Shown one piece after another: positions 10,941-22,464 of a stretch of 64,000 bases of DNA. A model generated the notes under the pieces. That model did no database searches, was not told the origin of the DNA, and was given only the letters and a program-made list of their open reading frames with translations. The first letter of the stretch is position 1. Each line of letters begins with the position of its first letter. The stretch comes from Marinobacter sp. 2_MG-2023 (GTDB lineage: Bacteria; Pseudomonadota; Gammaproteobacteria; Pseudomonadales; Oleiphilaceae): positions 1-64,000 of the forward strand of contig NZ_JAUOPH010000004.1 in assembly GCF_030546935.1 (NCBI RefSeq), read 5' to 3'. Both the position numbers and the translations under genes were made by a program.

Positions 10941-11204
10941 ATGAAACCCAATATGAAAGCCTGCGGGCAAGCCATGATCACGGCAATAGTGAATGCGTCA
11001 CTGGCCGTCGCACTGATGCTTCTTGTGGAATTCGCAATCAGCGGTAGCTTTCAGGTACCTGCGCCCTATCTCTGGGCTGGCCTGTTGATCGGGCTGGTAA
11101 TTTTCGGTGCTCAGTTCTGGCGTCAGCGCCATCTTTGTCGCGCCTGCGAAACCCAGCGGGATGCCACCAACACAACACATCACAAGCTTCACACTGACAC
11201 CTGA
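10941..11204 (+). CDS. Small two-helix membrane protein, unknown
   Basis: I do not recognise this 87-residue protein. It has two hydrophobic segments, about residues 12-31 ([19 protein letters not shown]) and 39-60 ([19 protein letters not shown]), then a polar tail with CRAC and several His and Thr residues. The start at 10941 was preferred over an in-frame ATG at 10749 because the longer version adds a non-membrane leader overlapping the divergent parC promoter area. The ribosome binding site is weak at both. It ends 94 bp before the chemoreceptor gene on the same strand, so co-transcription is possible. Hypothetical. Confidence 0.5.
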   Translation: MKPNMKACGQAMITAIVNASLAVALMLLVEFAISGSFQVPAPYLWAGLLIGLVIFGAQFWRQRHLCRACETQRDATNTTHHKLHTDT

Positions 11205-11298
11205 TCCTCATTATGGGATACAGACCGCCGCAATAAATCCCTTAGAATCTGCTAAACCCTGTTATGCTCTAAAAAAAACAAACAGACACGAGCATACT

Positions 11299-12936
11299 AT
11301 GACTATCGGCAAACGCTTCGGGCTAAGGTCCAAAATCGCACTCCCCTTTGCCATCACATCAATTGCCCTGGTTTTTATTGGATTATTCAGCGTTAACACT
11401 ACGCGTCAGCTGGTTTCAGGTACGGAAGATATAGCCGACACCTATCTGACCTCAGTCAGCCTCATCCTGAACGGAGACCGGGACCTCTATCAGGCGCTCG
11501 TTGCCCAGACGTCCTATGTGGATGCCAGAACAAACAACACGGATGGCTCAAACTTTCTTTCAGAATTCAGGGAAAATGCCGGCCAGGCCAAAGAGCGCTT
11601 CGAGACAACGGTAAAACAGCTCGAAGGCACCGGCGTTTCAGCGGTAGCACAAGGATTCGATGCTGCCTTCGAAAGCTGGCACGAATCCGCTATGCAAGTG
11701 ATCAGTCTCGCGGAGAGGGGCTCACTGGAACAGGCACGAGCGCTGGCAACGACTGAAACATCCCCTCGCTTCGACTCCCTGCGCAGCTATTTTGACGAGG
11801 TCGGCGCTCATGTAGACCAAAGAGCGCAAGCTCGCACTTTGGCCCTGGCCTCTGAAGGACAGAGCAGCTCTGCAACAATTCTGGTCATCACTGCGATTGC
11901 CATTCTCGGCAGCATCACGCTTTTTATCATGTTCCTCAGGATGATCATTCAATCCATTTCAACCCTCAAAGAACAATTGGATAACATTGCACAGGGCGAG
12001 GGGGACCTGACCCAGCGCATTCCGGTTGAACTCGATGACGACCTGGGCGCTCTTGCCGGAAGCTTTAACCTGGTTCTTGGAAACCTGCAGTCAATGGTCG
12101 CGTCAATCCAGCAACTGACCATAGAACTGGGCAAAGGTGCAAACAGCCTCCGCCAGGCCTCCAATGACAATAACGAAGGCGTAAGCCGGCAAACCGACGC
12201 TATCTCGATGGTGGCAACCGCTATCAATGAAATGCAGAGCGCTATAGAAGAGGTGGCCGGAAATGCATCTCAAGCGGCAGATGTCACAAAAGAAGCCCAG
12301 CACAAAGGTAGCAACAGCGCGAAAATTATCCGCGAATCTTCTGAACAGGTGCACCGCCTTTCCGCCCAGATTACGAAAGCTGTGGAAGTTATCCGTAAGC
12401 TCTCCGACGACTCCGACAACATCACGTCGGTGCTGGATGTTATCCGTGGCGTTGCAGAGCAAACCAACTTGCTCGCTCTGAACGCGGCTATAGAGGCAGC
12501 CCGGGCCGGCGATCAGGGCCGGGGGTTTGCCGTAGTCGCAGACGAAGTACGAACGCTGGCCCAACGTACACAGCAGTCTACGGAAGATATTCAGACCATG
12601 ATTGAAACACTGCAGACGGGCGTTTCAGATATTGTTTCCGTCATGGAAACCGGGAGCCAGGAAGCGTCAGAAACAGTGAAACTGTCAACAGAAGCCGAAC
12701 AAGAACTGAATGCCCTTCTTGAGGCCATGACCCGGATTGCTGACATGAACATCAGCGTTGCTTCCGCCACGGAGCAACAGACTCAGGTTGTTGACGAAAT
12801 AAACCGCAGCATCACAGAAATCAATGACCTTGCAGCGGAAAGCGCGTCCAGATCGGAACAGATTGACGATATCAGCCAATCCCTCGACGGCTATGCACGA
12901 GAACTGGAAAATCAGACAGGCAGATTCCGGGTTTAA
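11299..12936 (+). CDS. Methyl-accepting chemotaxis protein
   Basis: An inner-membrane chemoreceptor of 545 residues. A first membrane helix (about 13-33) is followed by a helical periplasmic sensing region of ~155 residues of the four-helix-bundle type, a second membrane helix near 192-215, a HAMP domain, and a long cytoplasmic coiled coil. The signalling tip is near 386-404 ([18 protein letters not shown]), the highly conserved CheA/CheW contact. The start [12 protein letters not shown] gives a normal short positively charged leader; the open frame extends 64 codons further upstream but that part is not receptor-like. No CheA/CheW genes are nearby. The ligand cannot be told from sequence. 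Its stop lies inside a terminator hairpin. Confidence 0.92.
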   Translation: MTIGKRFGLRSKIALPFAITSIALVFIGLFSVNTTRQLVSGTEDIADTYLTSVSLILNGDRDLYQALVAQTSYVDARTNNTDGSNFLSEFRENAGQAKERFETTVKQLEGTGVSAVAQGFDAAFESWHESAMQVISLAERGSLEQARALATTETSPRFDSLRSYFDEVGAHVDQRAQARTLALASEGQSSSATILVITAIAILGSITLFIMFLRMIIQSISTLKEQLDNIAQGEGDLTQRIPVELDDDLGALAGSFNLVLGNLQSMVASIQQLTIELGKGANSLRQASNDNNEGVSRQTDAISMVATAINEMQSAIEEVAGNASQAADVTKEAQHKGSNSAKIIRESSEQVHRLSAQITKAVEVIRKLSDDSDNITSVLDVIRGVAEQTNLLALNAAIEAARAGDQGRGFAVVADEVRTLAQRTQQSTEDIQTMIETLQTGVSDIVSVMETGSQEASETVKLSTEAEQELNALLEAMTRIADMNISVASATEQQTQVVDEINRSITEINDLAAESASRSEQIDDISQSLDGYARELENQTGRFRV

Positions 12937-12952
12937 CCCCGGAATCTGTTTT
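12921..12952 (+). terminator. Terminator overlapping chemoreceptor stop codon
   Basis: A perfect 10-bp stem (CAGATTCCGG at 12921-12930 with CCGGAATCTG at 12939-12948) with an 8-nt loop is followed by TTTT. The chemoreceptor stop codon (12934-12936) is in the loop, so the last coding codons form one arm. Confidence 0.75.
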
Positions 12953-12968
12953 GGCACGGTAACCGGTT

Positions 12969-13550
12969 TTACTGGCGGATGCCTTCAACCGAAATAGTGA
13001 TCTCAACGGTCTCCGATGCCTTCCCAAGGTTCGTGGGAATACCGAAGTCTTCAAGGCGTAGCTCGGTCTCGGCTTCAAAGCCCATCCGATAGCCTCCCCA
13101 TGGATCTTTACCGTGGCCCAGCATCTCAACATCCAGGGTAACTTCGCGGGTAACGCCGCGCAGGGTGAGGTCACCGATAATGTCAGCCTCACCTTCCTCA
13201 TCAACAACCACGCGCTTGCTCTTGAAACTCGCCTCCGGATACTCACTCACATACAGGAAATCTTCGCCGCGCAGGTGTTTGTCTCGCTCGGCATGATTCG
13301 AATCCACACTTGAAGGGTCAATCGTCACGTTTACTGAGCTGTTTTCCGGGTTGTCAGCATCGTACGTAAATTGCCCATCAAAATCATTGAAGCGGCCGTA
13401 GAGCCAACTGTAACCCAGATGCGAGATCTTGAAAGTGATGAACTGGTGCGCGCCCTTGTCATCAAACGCATAGGTACCAGCGTGTTCGTCTGCATGAACA
13501 CTGCCGATCATGGCCAGTGAAACCGAAGTTGCAAGCAATAGTTTTTTCAT
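12969..13550 (-). CDS. yceI: YceI-family periplasmic lipocalin-like protein
   Basis: YceI proteins are periplasmic beta-barrels that bind isoprenoid lipids such as polyprenyl chains. The 193-residue precursor has a clear signal peptide (MKKLLLATSVSLAMIGSVHA, predicted cut after A20) and the family's repeated beta pattern, with VNVTIDPSSVDSNHAERDKHL, SFKSKRVVV and GDLTLRGVTREVTL segments. An AGGAG site precedes the ATG at 13550; the longer open frame is rejected because it would bury the signal peptide. It lies 58 bp downstream of a cytochrome b561 gene on the same strand, the usual yceJ-yceI pairing, which suggests a shared membrane quinone/isoprenoid function. The exact ligand is not known. 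Confidence 0.92.
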   Translation of the reverse strand: MKKLLLATSVSLAMIGSVHADEHAGTYAFDDKGAHQFITFKISHLGYSWLYGRFNDFDGQFTYDADNPENSSVNVTIDPSSVDSNHAERDKHLRGEDFLYVSEYPEASFKSKRVVVDEEGEADIIGDLTLRGVTREVTLDVEMLGHGKDPWGGYRMGFEAETELRLEDFGIPTNLGKASETVEITISVEGIRQ

Positions 13551-13608
13551 AGTTGTCTCCTTTGACGAGAAATCCAAAACGCTCTGAGCCAGAGCGACTG
13601 TAGGTAAA

Positions 13609-14169
13609 TCAATGATCCCGGCGGCCCGGAGCCAGCATCCGGCGGAGCGTCGCATCCCGGTCTATAAAGTGATGTTTGAGTGCCCCGGCGGCGTGAATCA
13701 GGGCAAGGACGATCACCGCCCACGTGCTCCAGTAATGCACCAGGCCTGCAGTGTCTTCCAACCCTTTTATCTGGCCAGTCACCGAGGGCACCTCGAACCA
13801 GCCGAACACATTCACAGAGGAGCCGTCCGCAGTTGAAATCAGAAAGCCGCTTACCATCACCACAAAAACCAGGGCATACAAAAGGATGTGCGCTATCCGG
13901 GCGCTGACCCTCTCCCAGTTTTCGTGCCCCGACAGTGGATCAGGCGATGTGGCGAACAGGCGCCAAGCCAACCGGAACACCATCAAGCCAAATAATAAGA
14001 CACCGATACTGCGATGAATATCCGGGGCGCGACGATACCAATCGTCGTAATAAGACAGGTCCACCATCCAGAATCCCAAAGCGAAGGTTCCGAACACGGT
14101 GGCAGCAACAACCCAGTGAATAACGATAGTCAGCCAACCATAACTGACAGATGTGTTACCTAATTGCAT
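13609..14169 (-). CDS. Cytochrome b561 family protein
   Basis: A 186-residue inner-membrane di-heme cytochrome of the CybB/YceJ type. Four hydrophobic helices carry the expected histidines: IHWVVAATVFG (helix 1), IHRSIGVLLFG (helix 2), IAHILLYALVF (helix 3) and LVHYWSTWAVIVLALIHAAG near helix 4, followed by the usual KHHFIDRD tail. Such proteins move electrons between membrane quinol and periplasmic acceptors. A GAGGG site lies upstream of the ATG. It is the first gene of a two-gene unit with yceI, matching the common yceJ-yceI arrangement. Confidence 0.92.
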   Translation of the reverse strand: MQLGNTSVSYGWLTIVIHWVVAATVFGTFALGFWMVDLSYYDDWYRRAPDIHRSIGVLLFGLMVFRLAWRLFATSPDPLSGHENWERVSARIAHILLYALVFVVMVSGFLISTADGSSVNVFGWFEVPSVTGQIKGLEDTAGLVHYWSTWAVIVLALIHAAGALKHHFIDRDATLRRMLAPGRRDH

Positions 14170-14345
14170 CGTGACTGATCCCTCTTTTTCCTTGTCTGCA
14201 ACTCGCGAGAAGGAGTATATGAAGCCTCATACTCAAAGGAAATCGGAATGTTTTGCCCACTATCATCAGAAATTCTGATCATGTATCCGGAGGTACGCCA
14301 GCCATTTGCCTTTGGTCTCATACGGCTTCTACGGATTGTTAGAAA

Positions 14346-14373
14346 CCATAGACACGATAAAATTTGTCCATGC
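14346..14373 (+). promoter_or_regulatory. Candidate sigma70 promoter for 15-codon ORF
   Basis: TTGTTA then 16 bases then TAAAAT (approximately 14337-14365) lies about 50 bases before the tiny ORF at 14419. Both hexamers are close to consensus. A short C/G hairpin (CCCCGTCCGGGG) lies between promoter and ORF. This is pattern-based only. Confidence 0.4.
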
Positions 14374-14418
14374 TTAACCGCCCCGTCCGGGGGGCCTCAT
14401 TGAACGAGAGGACAAGAC

Positions 14419-14466
14419 ATGGAACTTGAATTCGACGAATCCGTTGCAATCCCCAGCAATAACTAA
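14419..14466 (+). CDS. 15-residue acidic peptide ORF with own terminator
   Basis: A very short ORF, MELEFDESVAIPSNN, sits in the 509-bp space between the cytochrome b561 and EAL genes. It has a good GAGAGGA ribosome binding site 7 nt upstream of the ATG, a candidate promoter about 50 nt before it, and a perfect hairpin terminator starting 6 nt after the stop. The compact promoter-RBS-ORF-terminator layout argues for a real transcription unit of about 130 nt. It could encode a small acidic peptide or be a small RNA with a short leader ORF. I recognise no family; it is not pqqA, which has a conserved E-x-x-x-Y. The rest of the gap shows nothing else. Confidence 0.4.
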   Translation: MELEFDESVAIPSNN

Positions 14467-14472
14467 TTTTGC

Positions 14473-14498
14473 GTGGCCCCTTGCGGGGCCACCCTCTT
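14473..14498 (+). terminator. Terminator after the 15-codon ORF
   Basis: A perfect 8-bp stem GTGGCCCC (14473-14480) / GGGGCCAC (14485-14492) with loop TTGC. The following tract CCTCTT is only modestly T-rich. It starts 6 bases after the tiny ORF's stop. Confidence 0.65.
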
Positions 14499-14678
14499 AC
14501 TTCAGCCCACACTACACTACGAAAATCCGCAAATCGCTTCCTGTTTCTTCATGAAACAGTGGCAATACTCTTCCGTTTTTGGCAATCTCTCTTCCAACTA
14601 GCAGTTTACTCAGGCTTTTTCCGGTTTTACCAGTGACTGACCAGTGACCATTCAGGTACTTGGCTTCCATAGTTCCTG

Positions 14679-16004
14679 ATGCATTCGCTCAATAACCTGA
14701 AACTCACTATGCAGCGCTCCTTCCCGGAAAAGTGGACAGCCCCCGAACTTGATGTGCTGTCGCCAATGTTACACAGAAACGGCAATGTCTGGACGGCAGA
14801 GTTTCGCGGTCTGGTTCTGAGCACGGCGCTCCAACCTATCTACAGCATTTCCCACAAACGAACGGTTGGCTACGAAGCCCTGATCCGGGCCCATGACCCA
14901 GATAAGTCCAATGTTCTGCCAATACATCTTTTTGAGGTGCCAACTTCAGATGCTGAAGCCCTCCTCCTGGATCGCCTCTGCCGATACCTTCACATTCAGA
15001 ACTACTGCGGTGCAGAGGATCAGCTCAACTGGCTGTTTTTGAATGTATCCCCCCGGGTGGTCACTATCGGCAGCCAAAGAGATTCGTTTTTCGGCGAATT
15101 ACTTGCAAAAACAGGACTCCCTCCGCACCGGATCGTTATCGAGATTGTTGAGCAACCAACAGATGACGCCGAACGCCTGCGTGAGACAGTTGCCTACTAC
15201 AGGAAGCTGGGATGCCTGACAGCCATCGATGACTTTGGCGCCGGACACTCCAACTTTGAGCGGATATGGAACCTGTCTCCAGACATCGTCAAGCTGGACA
15301 GGAAGCTGTTAACTCGAGCTACAGAAGACAATAAGGCACGGCAGATCCTGAACGGTATCGTTTCACTGCTACACCAGTCCGGGTGTCTGGTTTTACTGGA
15401 GGGCGTGGAAACCAGTGATCAGGCCATGATTGCCATCGATGCCGGTGTGGATTTTGTTCAAGGGTTCTACTTCTGCCGACCCAGCACGGATCTGGCAAAG
15501 CTGTGCAACACCCCAACAGATTTCGACCAGCTTCTGCAGAAATACAAAGCCTGTCACCAGATAACCCGGGACCCGACCCGTCAGCTGATCGATTTCTTCC
15601 AGCGAGATTTCCATTTGGCAGCCGAGCAACTCCAAACCGGCGCCCCCATGGCCAAGGCCTGTAGCGTCCTGCTGAACCAGCCTACAGTTTCCCGTTGTTA
15701 TCTGGCGGACGACAGAGGCGTGCAGGTTGAGGACACGCTCATATCAGACACCGGAACCCGAAGCCTCGACCCCCGCTTCAAACCGCTTGAGAGCACCAGC
15801 AAGGCCGACTGGTACCGACAACAGTACCTGAAGCAGGCATTGGCCCAACCGGGCAACCTCCACGTTACAGCGCCCTATCTCTGCGTAACTGGCGCATACA
15901 TGTGCGTTACCCTATCACTCTGCTTTACTTACGAGAGCGAGCTACGCGTACTTTGCTGTGACATTCTCGCCAATCCGCCAGCAGTTCCCGTTAACCAGAA
16001 CTGA
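14679..16004 (+). CDS. EAL-domain c-di-GMP phosphodiesterase with C-terminal sensor
   Basis: A 441-residue cytoplasmic protein. The EAL domain (about 45-290) keeps the catalytic set: YEALIR, Asn in LNVSP, Glu in IEIVEQ, DDFGAG, Lys in VKLDRK, EGVE and QGFYF. It should hydrolyse c-di-GMP to pGpG, in contrast to the degenerate FimX-type protein at 5-7 kb. The C-terminal ~130 residues (DWYRQQYLKQAL, then SLCFTYESELRVLCCDI) resemble the PAS/Cache-like sensor found after EAL in YkuI-type proteins. The start may be 14679 or the in-frame ATG at 14709; neither has a clear ribosome binding site. Its 3' end overlaps the convergent transporter gene by 14 bp. Confidence 0.88.
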   Translation: MHSLNNLKLTMQRSFPEKWTAPELDVLSPMLHRNGNVWTAEFRGLVLSTALQPIYSISHKRTVGYEALIRAHDPDKSNVLPIHLFEVPTSDAEALLLDRLCRYLHIQNYCGAEDQLNWLFLNVSPRVVTIGSQRDSFFGELLAKTGLPPHRIVIEIVEQPTDDAERLRETVAYYRKLGCLTAIDDFGAGHSNFERIWNLSPDIVKLDRKLLTRATEDNKARQILNGIVSLLHQSGCLVLLEGVETSDQAMIAIDAGVDFVQGFYFCRPSTDLAKLCNTPTDFDQLLQKYKACHQITRDPTRQLIDFFQRDFHLAAEQLQTGAPMAKACSVLLNQPTVSRCYLADDRGVQVEDTLISDTGTRSLDPRFKPLESTSKADWYRQQYLKQALAQPGNLHVTAPYLCVTGAYMCVTLSLCFTYESELRVLCCDILANPPAVPVNQN

Positions 16005-17766
16005 TTCCGTATACCAAGGAAATCACTGCAACAGATACCAGACCAATGAACACATTCATTGGCAAGCCTAACCTTACAAAATCCCCGAACCGGTAACCAC
16101 CCGGGCCGAATACCATCATATTGGTCTGATAACCCAAAGGGGTCGCGAAGCTGGCCGAGGCAGCCATCATCACCGCGATCACAAATGGTTCGGCTGCAAC
16201 GCCCATGCTGGTGGTCATCGACAGCACTATCGGGAGAACAAGGACAGCGGCTGCATTGTTTGTAATAACTTCCGTGAGCACGGATACGGAAAAATAGACC
16301 AGGAAAAGAGCCAACAATACGTGCCCCTTGCTGAGACCAAGAATGGCACCCGCCACATAGTTTGCCGCCCCGGTCTGTTGCAGAGCGGCGCCCAGAGCAA
16401 AGGAAGCCGCTATAGTCAGAACCACTGGCACATCCACGGATTTCTGAGCCTGGCCTACGGAACAGCAGCCACTCAGGATCATGAGGGCTGCACCCAGCAA
16501 AGCGGCATTCAACATGCTCAGAACACCGCAGGCAGCAAGCCCTACCAGAACAACCAGCACGCCCCAGGATAACCATGCACGATCATGCCTCGGGGCTTCT
16601 GTTCCCAGGTCGTTGATAAGCAGGAAGTCTTTATTGTAGCGTTGACGGCTCACAAACGCCGGCCGTGCTTCGAGCAAAAGCACATCGCCGGGTTTGAGGC
16701 GAATGTTGCCCAGGTTTCCCGAGACTCTCGCGCCACCCCGGGCGACCGCCAGAACAACCGCCCCATAACGTTCGCGGAATCGCGCATCGCGAATGGTCAG
16801 GCCAAGCACCTCCGACTGGGGGGACAAAGCCGCTTCCATCAAACAACGCTCCGCACGGTCTTTGCTGAGGCTAGGCTCGTCCGCGTGTACGGAAGGCACA
16901 ATGCCGTTAATGCGCAGCAAATCGGAAATTGCCTGAGTGTCCCCGGCAAATACAAGCCGGTCTCCGCCTCGCAGGCGCTCCTCGGAAGGCACTGCCGTTA
17001 CAACGCTGCCATCGCGCTCAATCTCGACAAGGTATAACCTTTCCAATTCGCGCAGGCCAGCTTCACCCACAGCCTTGCCAACCAGTGGCCCATCAAACGC
17101 AACCGCAACTTCCAGAGTAAACTCCTTCATGGAACCGAACTTGTGCTGATCTTCACGGTTGGGCAAGGCTCTGGGCATAAACAGTAAAATAGCGCCGATA
17201 CCGAGAATCGCTACCGGCAGCCCTACAACGGTTATGGAAAATATAGAAAATCCGGCATCACCGGTTAGTTGCTCATACTGACCATTTACAACCAGGTTGG
17301 TGCTGGTGCCAATCATGGTCAGCGTGCCACCAAGAATGGCGGAATAGCTGAGAGGGATCATCAGTTTGGAAGGTGAAATTCCGATCTTCCGGGACCAGGC
17401 ATGAATCGCCGGAATCATTGTGGCAACGACTGGCGTATTGTTGAGAAAACCACTCAACACCGCAACCGGAAGCGTAATCCTTGCCTGAGCAGAGCGCACA
17501 GTCGTCGGGTTTCTCAGCAGGTGCTTGACCAACAGGTCAACCCCGCCGGAATGATGAATGCCCGCCGCCACCACAAACAGTGCCACAACGGTGATCAATC
17601 CGGTATTACTGAAACCCGCCAGCGCCTGGTCAGCAGAAATAATGCCACTGGCACTCAGAACCACAAGCACACTCATCATGACAAGATGGGGCGCGAAGCG
17701 CCCTGAACTCATAAGTACCAGCGCTCCCCCTGCGAGGCTCAGCGCAAACCAGCCCTGCCAATCCAT
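15991..17766 (-). CDS. SLC13-family transporter with two RCK_C (TrkA_C) domains
   Basis: A 591-residue polytopic membrane protein of the divalent-anion/sodium symporter superfamily. An N-terminal transmembrane half carries the FLNNTPVVA signature and the GTLTMIGTSTNLVVNG motif. Two cytoplasmic RCK_C domains (about 205-290 and 300-380) follow, then a second membrane half with EVITNNAAAVLVLPI, the paired re-entrant motif. This SLC13-RCK_C layout is common in marine bacteria and often annotated as a sulfate or dicarboxylate permease; the substrate cannot be read from the sequence. It lies downstream of parE on the same strand, with a 122-bp A+T-rich gap lacking genes. Confidence 0.88.
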   Translation of the reverse strand: MDWQGWFALSLAGGALVLMSSGRFAPHLVMMSVLVVLSASGIISADQALAGFSNTGLITVVALFVVAAGIHHSGGVDLLVKHLLRNPTTVRSAQARITLPVAVLSGFLNNTPVVATMIPAIHAWSRKIGISPSKLMIPLSYSAILGGTLTMIGTSTNLVVNGQYEQLTGDAGFSIFSITVVGLPVAILGIGAILLFMPRALPNREDQHKFGSMKEFTLEVAVAFDGPLVGKAVGEAGLRELERLYLVEIERDGSVVTAVPSEERLRGGDRLVFAGDTQAISDLLRINGIVPSVHADEPSLSKDRAERCLMEAALSPQSEVLGLTIRDARFRERYGAVVLAVARGGARVSGNLGNIRLKPGDVLLLEARPAFVSRQRYNKDFLLINDLGTEAPRHDRAWLSWGVLVVLVGLAACGVLSMLNAALLGAALMILSGCCSVGQAQKSVDVPVVLTIAASFALGAALQQTGAANYVAGAILGLSKGHVLLALFLVYFSVSVLTEVITNNAAAVLVLPIVLSMTTSMGVAAEPFVIAVMMAASASFATPLGYQTNMMVFGPGGYRFGDFVRLGLPMNVFIGLVSVAVISLVYGISSG

Positions 17767-17888
17767 CTGCGGTTCATCCCGATCGTAAAACCGGCAGGAT
17801 AACGAGTTTCAGGAATACTTAAAAAGAATAAAGAACTATTTTTATAGACCTAAAGGAAATATTCTTCGACCCAAGCACCTTGCCATAA

Positions 17889-20248
<2,360 letters not shown>

Positions 20249-21136
20249 ATGGCGAGCCTCATTGAATCCGAAGAGTTGCCTGTTTGGGTGCCGGGAGAGG
20301 TTCTGACCGCCAGTGATAACCTCGGATGGCTGGATGTCGGGCAGCGCTCTTATCGCTATGCAGGCCTGGATGTCCCGATTCCGCCGATGAACCACTACAT
20401 GATCGTCCGGTATTTCGAGGGGCAGACGCCCATGGACCGGCGGATTGACAGCCGCTGGACACGGACGACCTGCGTGCCTGGCCACATTTCCCTGTTGAGC
20501 CGGGCTCGACCATCACACTGGCATTGGACGCAACAGATCGACGTGTCCCACGTTTACCTTTCCGAAAACCTGATGTCACGAGTTGCACAGGATGTTTTGG
20601 GGCGCCCGATATCAGAGGTCAGCCTGCACGATGTTCTTAATGCGGAAGACCCTACCGTTACTTCGATCTCTGACGCCATCCTGGGAGAAACGCGGAATTC
20701 TGCGATCGGTGGGCCAACTTATGCCGAGGCACTGGGCCTGCAGCTCAGCGTTCACCTATTGCGAAATTATGCGGATGTAAAGTTCAGGGAAGATCACAGC
20801 CAGTCTGGCCTTTCAAAGCGCCAGCGCTCAGCGCTGACCGAGTTCATCTATAGCAATCTACAGCATCAGATCAGCATAGAGCAGTTGTCTGCAGTCACTG
20901 GTCTGGGCGTCTGGACTTTCTGCCGGCGATTCAAGGCAAGCTACGGAGTAACGCCTTGCGCACACCTTCTGGACACACGTGTCGAGCAGGCAAAACTGAT
21001 GTTGGCAAAGAGTTCGCGCCCTATCAAAGCCATCGCAACCGAGTGCGGCTTCTCGGACCAGGCTCATATGACGCGAGCATTCCGACGCAAGCTGAACCTG
21101 ACACCCGGACAGATCAGGCAATCCCGGAGCCATTAA
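20249..21136 (+). CDS. AraC-family transcriptional regulator
   Basis: A 295-residue regulator. The N-terminal ~175 residues match the AraC-binding-like type (segment GHISLLSRARPSHWHW), and the C-terminal ~100 residues form the double helix-turn-helix (ISIEQLSAVTGLGVWTFCRRFK, then IKAIATECGFSDQAHMTRAF and LTPGQIRQ). The ATG at 20249 is chosen because GGAGGG lies at the right distance before it; another in-frame ATG at 20228 has none. It is convergent with the monooxygenase/hydrolase operon that ends at 21228, so it is a candidate regulator of that operon, as AraC genes often neighbour Baeyer-Villiger monooxygenases. That link is inference. Confidence 0.88.
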   Translation: MASLIESEELPVWVPGEVLTASDNLGWLDVGQRSYRYAGLDVPIPPMNHYMIVRYFEGQTPMDRRIDSRWTRTTCVPGHISLLSRARPSHWHWTQQIDVSHVYLSENLMSRVAQDVLGRPISEVSLHDVLNAEDPTVTSISDAILGETRNSAIGGPTYAEALGLQLSVHLLRNYADVKFREDHSQSGLSKRQRSALTEFIYSNLQHQISIEQLSAVTGLGVWTFCRRFKASYGVTPCAHLLDTRVEQAKLMLAKSSRPIKAIATECGFSDQAHMTRAFRRKLNLTPGQIRQSRSH

Positions 21137-21227
21137 TCCGCGCGTCTCCTTACGCGCCAACTTACTGCAATCACTGCAAATCAACGAGAGCGGTAGCACT
21201 CGCGCCACCGCTCCAGTCACCAACCTA

Positions 21228-22418
21228 TCAATTCAGGTTGTTATAAGTTGTCGCCTCGAACTCATAGAATCCGGGATAAGAGGCACAGTCATAAAAAGGC
21301 AGTATCTGGGTAGCCCAGTATCCACCCACTCCCCTGGCCTTATCAATCCACAGATAGCTATTGGCAAGGCCTGTCCAGGCCATGGATCCGGGGGAGCGCC
21401 CGGTAGGTGCCTGTTCACGATTAATCATAAAAGCATGGGACCACCCCTTATCCACCCCGGGCATAAACTCACCACTATTGGCCAGGCTCGGATCAGACGT
21501 TTCCCAGAGGCCTATTGGAATGCTGGTGTCAGCGTAACCATCTTTGGCCAGCAGATGTGCCGTTTCGGGTTTCAGTACCCTGCCATGTTCACCGGCACCG
21601 TCGTTCAGGACCATACGTATGAACTTCATGTAGTCCCTGACCGTTCCATAGAGGCCATGCCCGCCCATGTCCATGACAGGTTTTGCAGGCAGGGCCAACT
21701 CAGGAACGGGTACCAACTGCCCGTCCGCGGCTCGCGAATGTATGGTGGCACGGCGCGCCACCATGTCATCGCTGACCGAAAAGGCCGTATCCACCATGCC
21801 AAGGGGCTGAAACACACGTTCGTGCATCACCTCACCCAGACGTTGCCCTCGCAGTTTCTCTACCACCAGCCCCAGCCAGTCGGTATTGACTCCATAGGTC
21901 CAGGCCTCACCGGGATCGTGCTGAAGTACTGTCTGAATCGATTCCCTGGTGCAGGTGATAATCGATGGAATATCTTTCAGCTCCCGGTATTTCTTGTCCT
22001 CAGCGCTGAAAAAATCGTAGCACAGCCCTGAGGTTTGCAAGAGTAGATCACTGACGGTAATCCTGCGTTTGGGTGGCCTCAGCCGGGCCTGCCCGTCCGC
22101 ACCAAACCCTTCAAGCACATGCAGCTTGTCAATCTCCGGGAGATACTTGCCCACTGGGTCATCAAGCCGAAGAAGCCCTTCCTCAAGCAGTTGAAGTGCA
22201 CAGACACTGGTAATCGCTTTGGTGGTGGAAAAGATCGCAAACACCGTATCCAGATCCATCGGGGTTTGCTTACCCTGCTCTCTGACTCCCGCCGCACCTT
22301 CATAAATGTTGCGTTCCTGATCGGTAACCATAGCTACCACACCAGGGGCACCACCGTGGCGCCCCGTGGTCTGCCGGAGCACACTGTCCAACGCAGCTTT
22401 CATCTTCGGATCGCTCAT
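21228..22418 (-). CDS. Serine hydrolase of the beta-lactamase/esterase (EstB) family
   Basis: A 396-residue cytoplasmic protein without signal peptide. It has the SxxK nucleophile motif STTK (Ser64, Lys67) and the Tyr of the second motif in YGVN (Tyr175). A GGHGLYGT segment further on takes the place of the KTG box. These features are typical of class-C beta-lactamase-like esterases. It follows the Baeyer-Villiger monooxygenase with a 46-bp gap on the same strand. The obvious joint role is hydrolysis of the ester or lactone made by the monooxygenase, giving an alcohol and an acid; the substrate is not known. Family sure, esterase role inferred. Confidence 0.87.
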   Translation of the reverse strand: MSDPKMKAALDSVLRQTTGRHGGAPGVVAMVTDQERNIYEGAAGVREQGKQTPMDLDTVFAIFSTTKAITSVCALQLLEEGLLRLDDPVGKYLPEIDKLHVLEGFGADGQARLRPPKRRITVSDLLLQTSGLCYDFFSAEDKKYRELKDIPSIITCTRESIQTVLQHDPGEAWTYGVNTDWLGLVVEKLRGQRLGEVMHERVFQPLGMVDTAFSVSDDMVARRATIHSRAADGQLVPVPELALPAKPVMDMGGHGLYGTVRDYMKFIRMVLNDGAGEHGRVLKPETAHLLAKDGYADTSIPIGLWETSDPSLANSGEFMPGVDKGWSHAFMINREQAPTGRSPGSMAWTGLANSYLWIDKARGVGGYWATQILPFYDCASYPGFYEFEATTYNNLN

Positions 22419-22464
22419 TTGACACTACCTCTTGTTGTTGTCGGAATAGATCTTTCTACCTGCT

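Noticed and set aside
11107..11298. 64-codon extension of the chemoreceptor
   Set aside because: Overlaps the small membrane gene and would put a polar leader before the first membrane helix.
14419..14466. Reading the 15-codon ORF as pqqA
   Set aside because: It lacks the conserved Glu-x-x-x-Tyr pair and has no pqq genes nearby.
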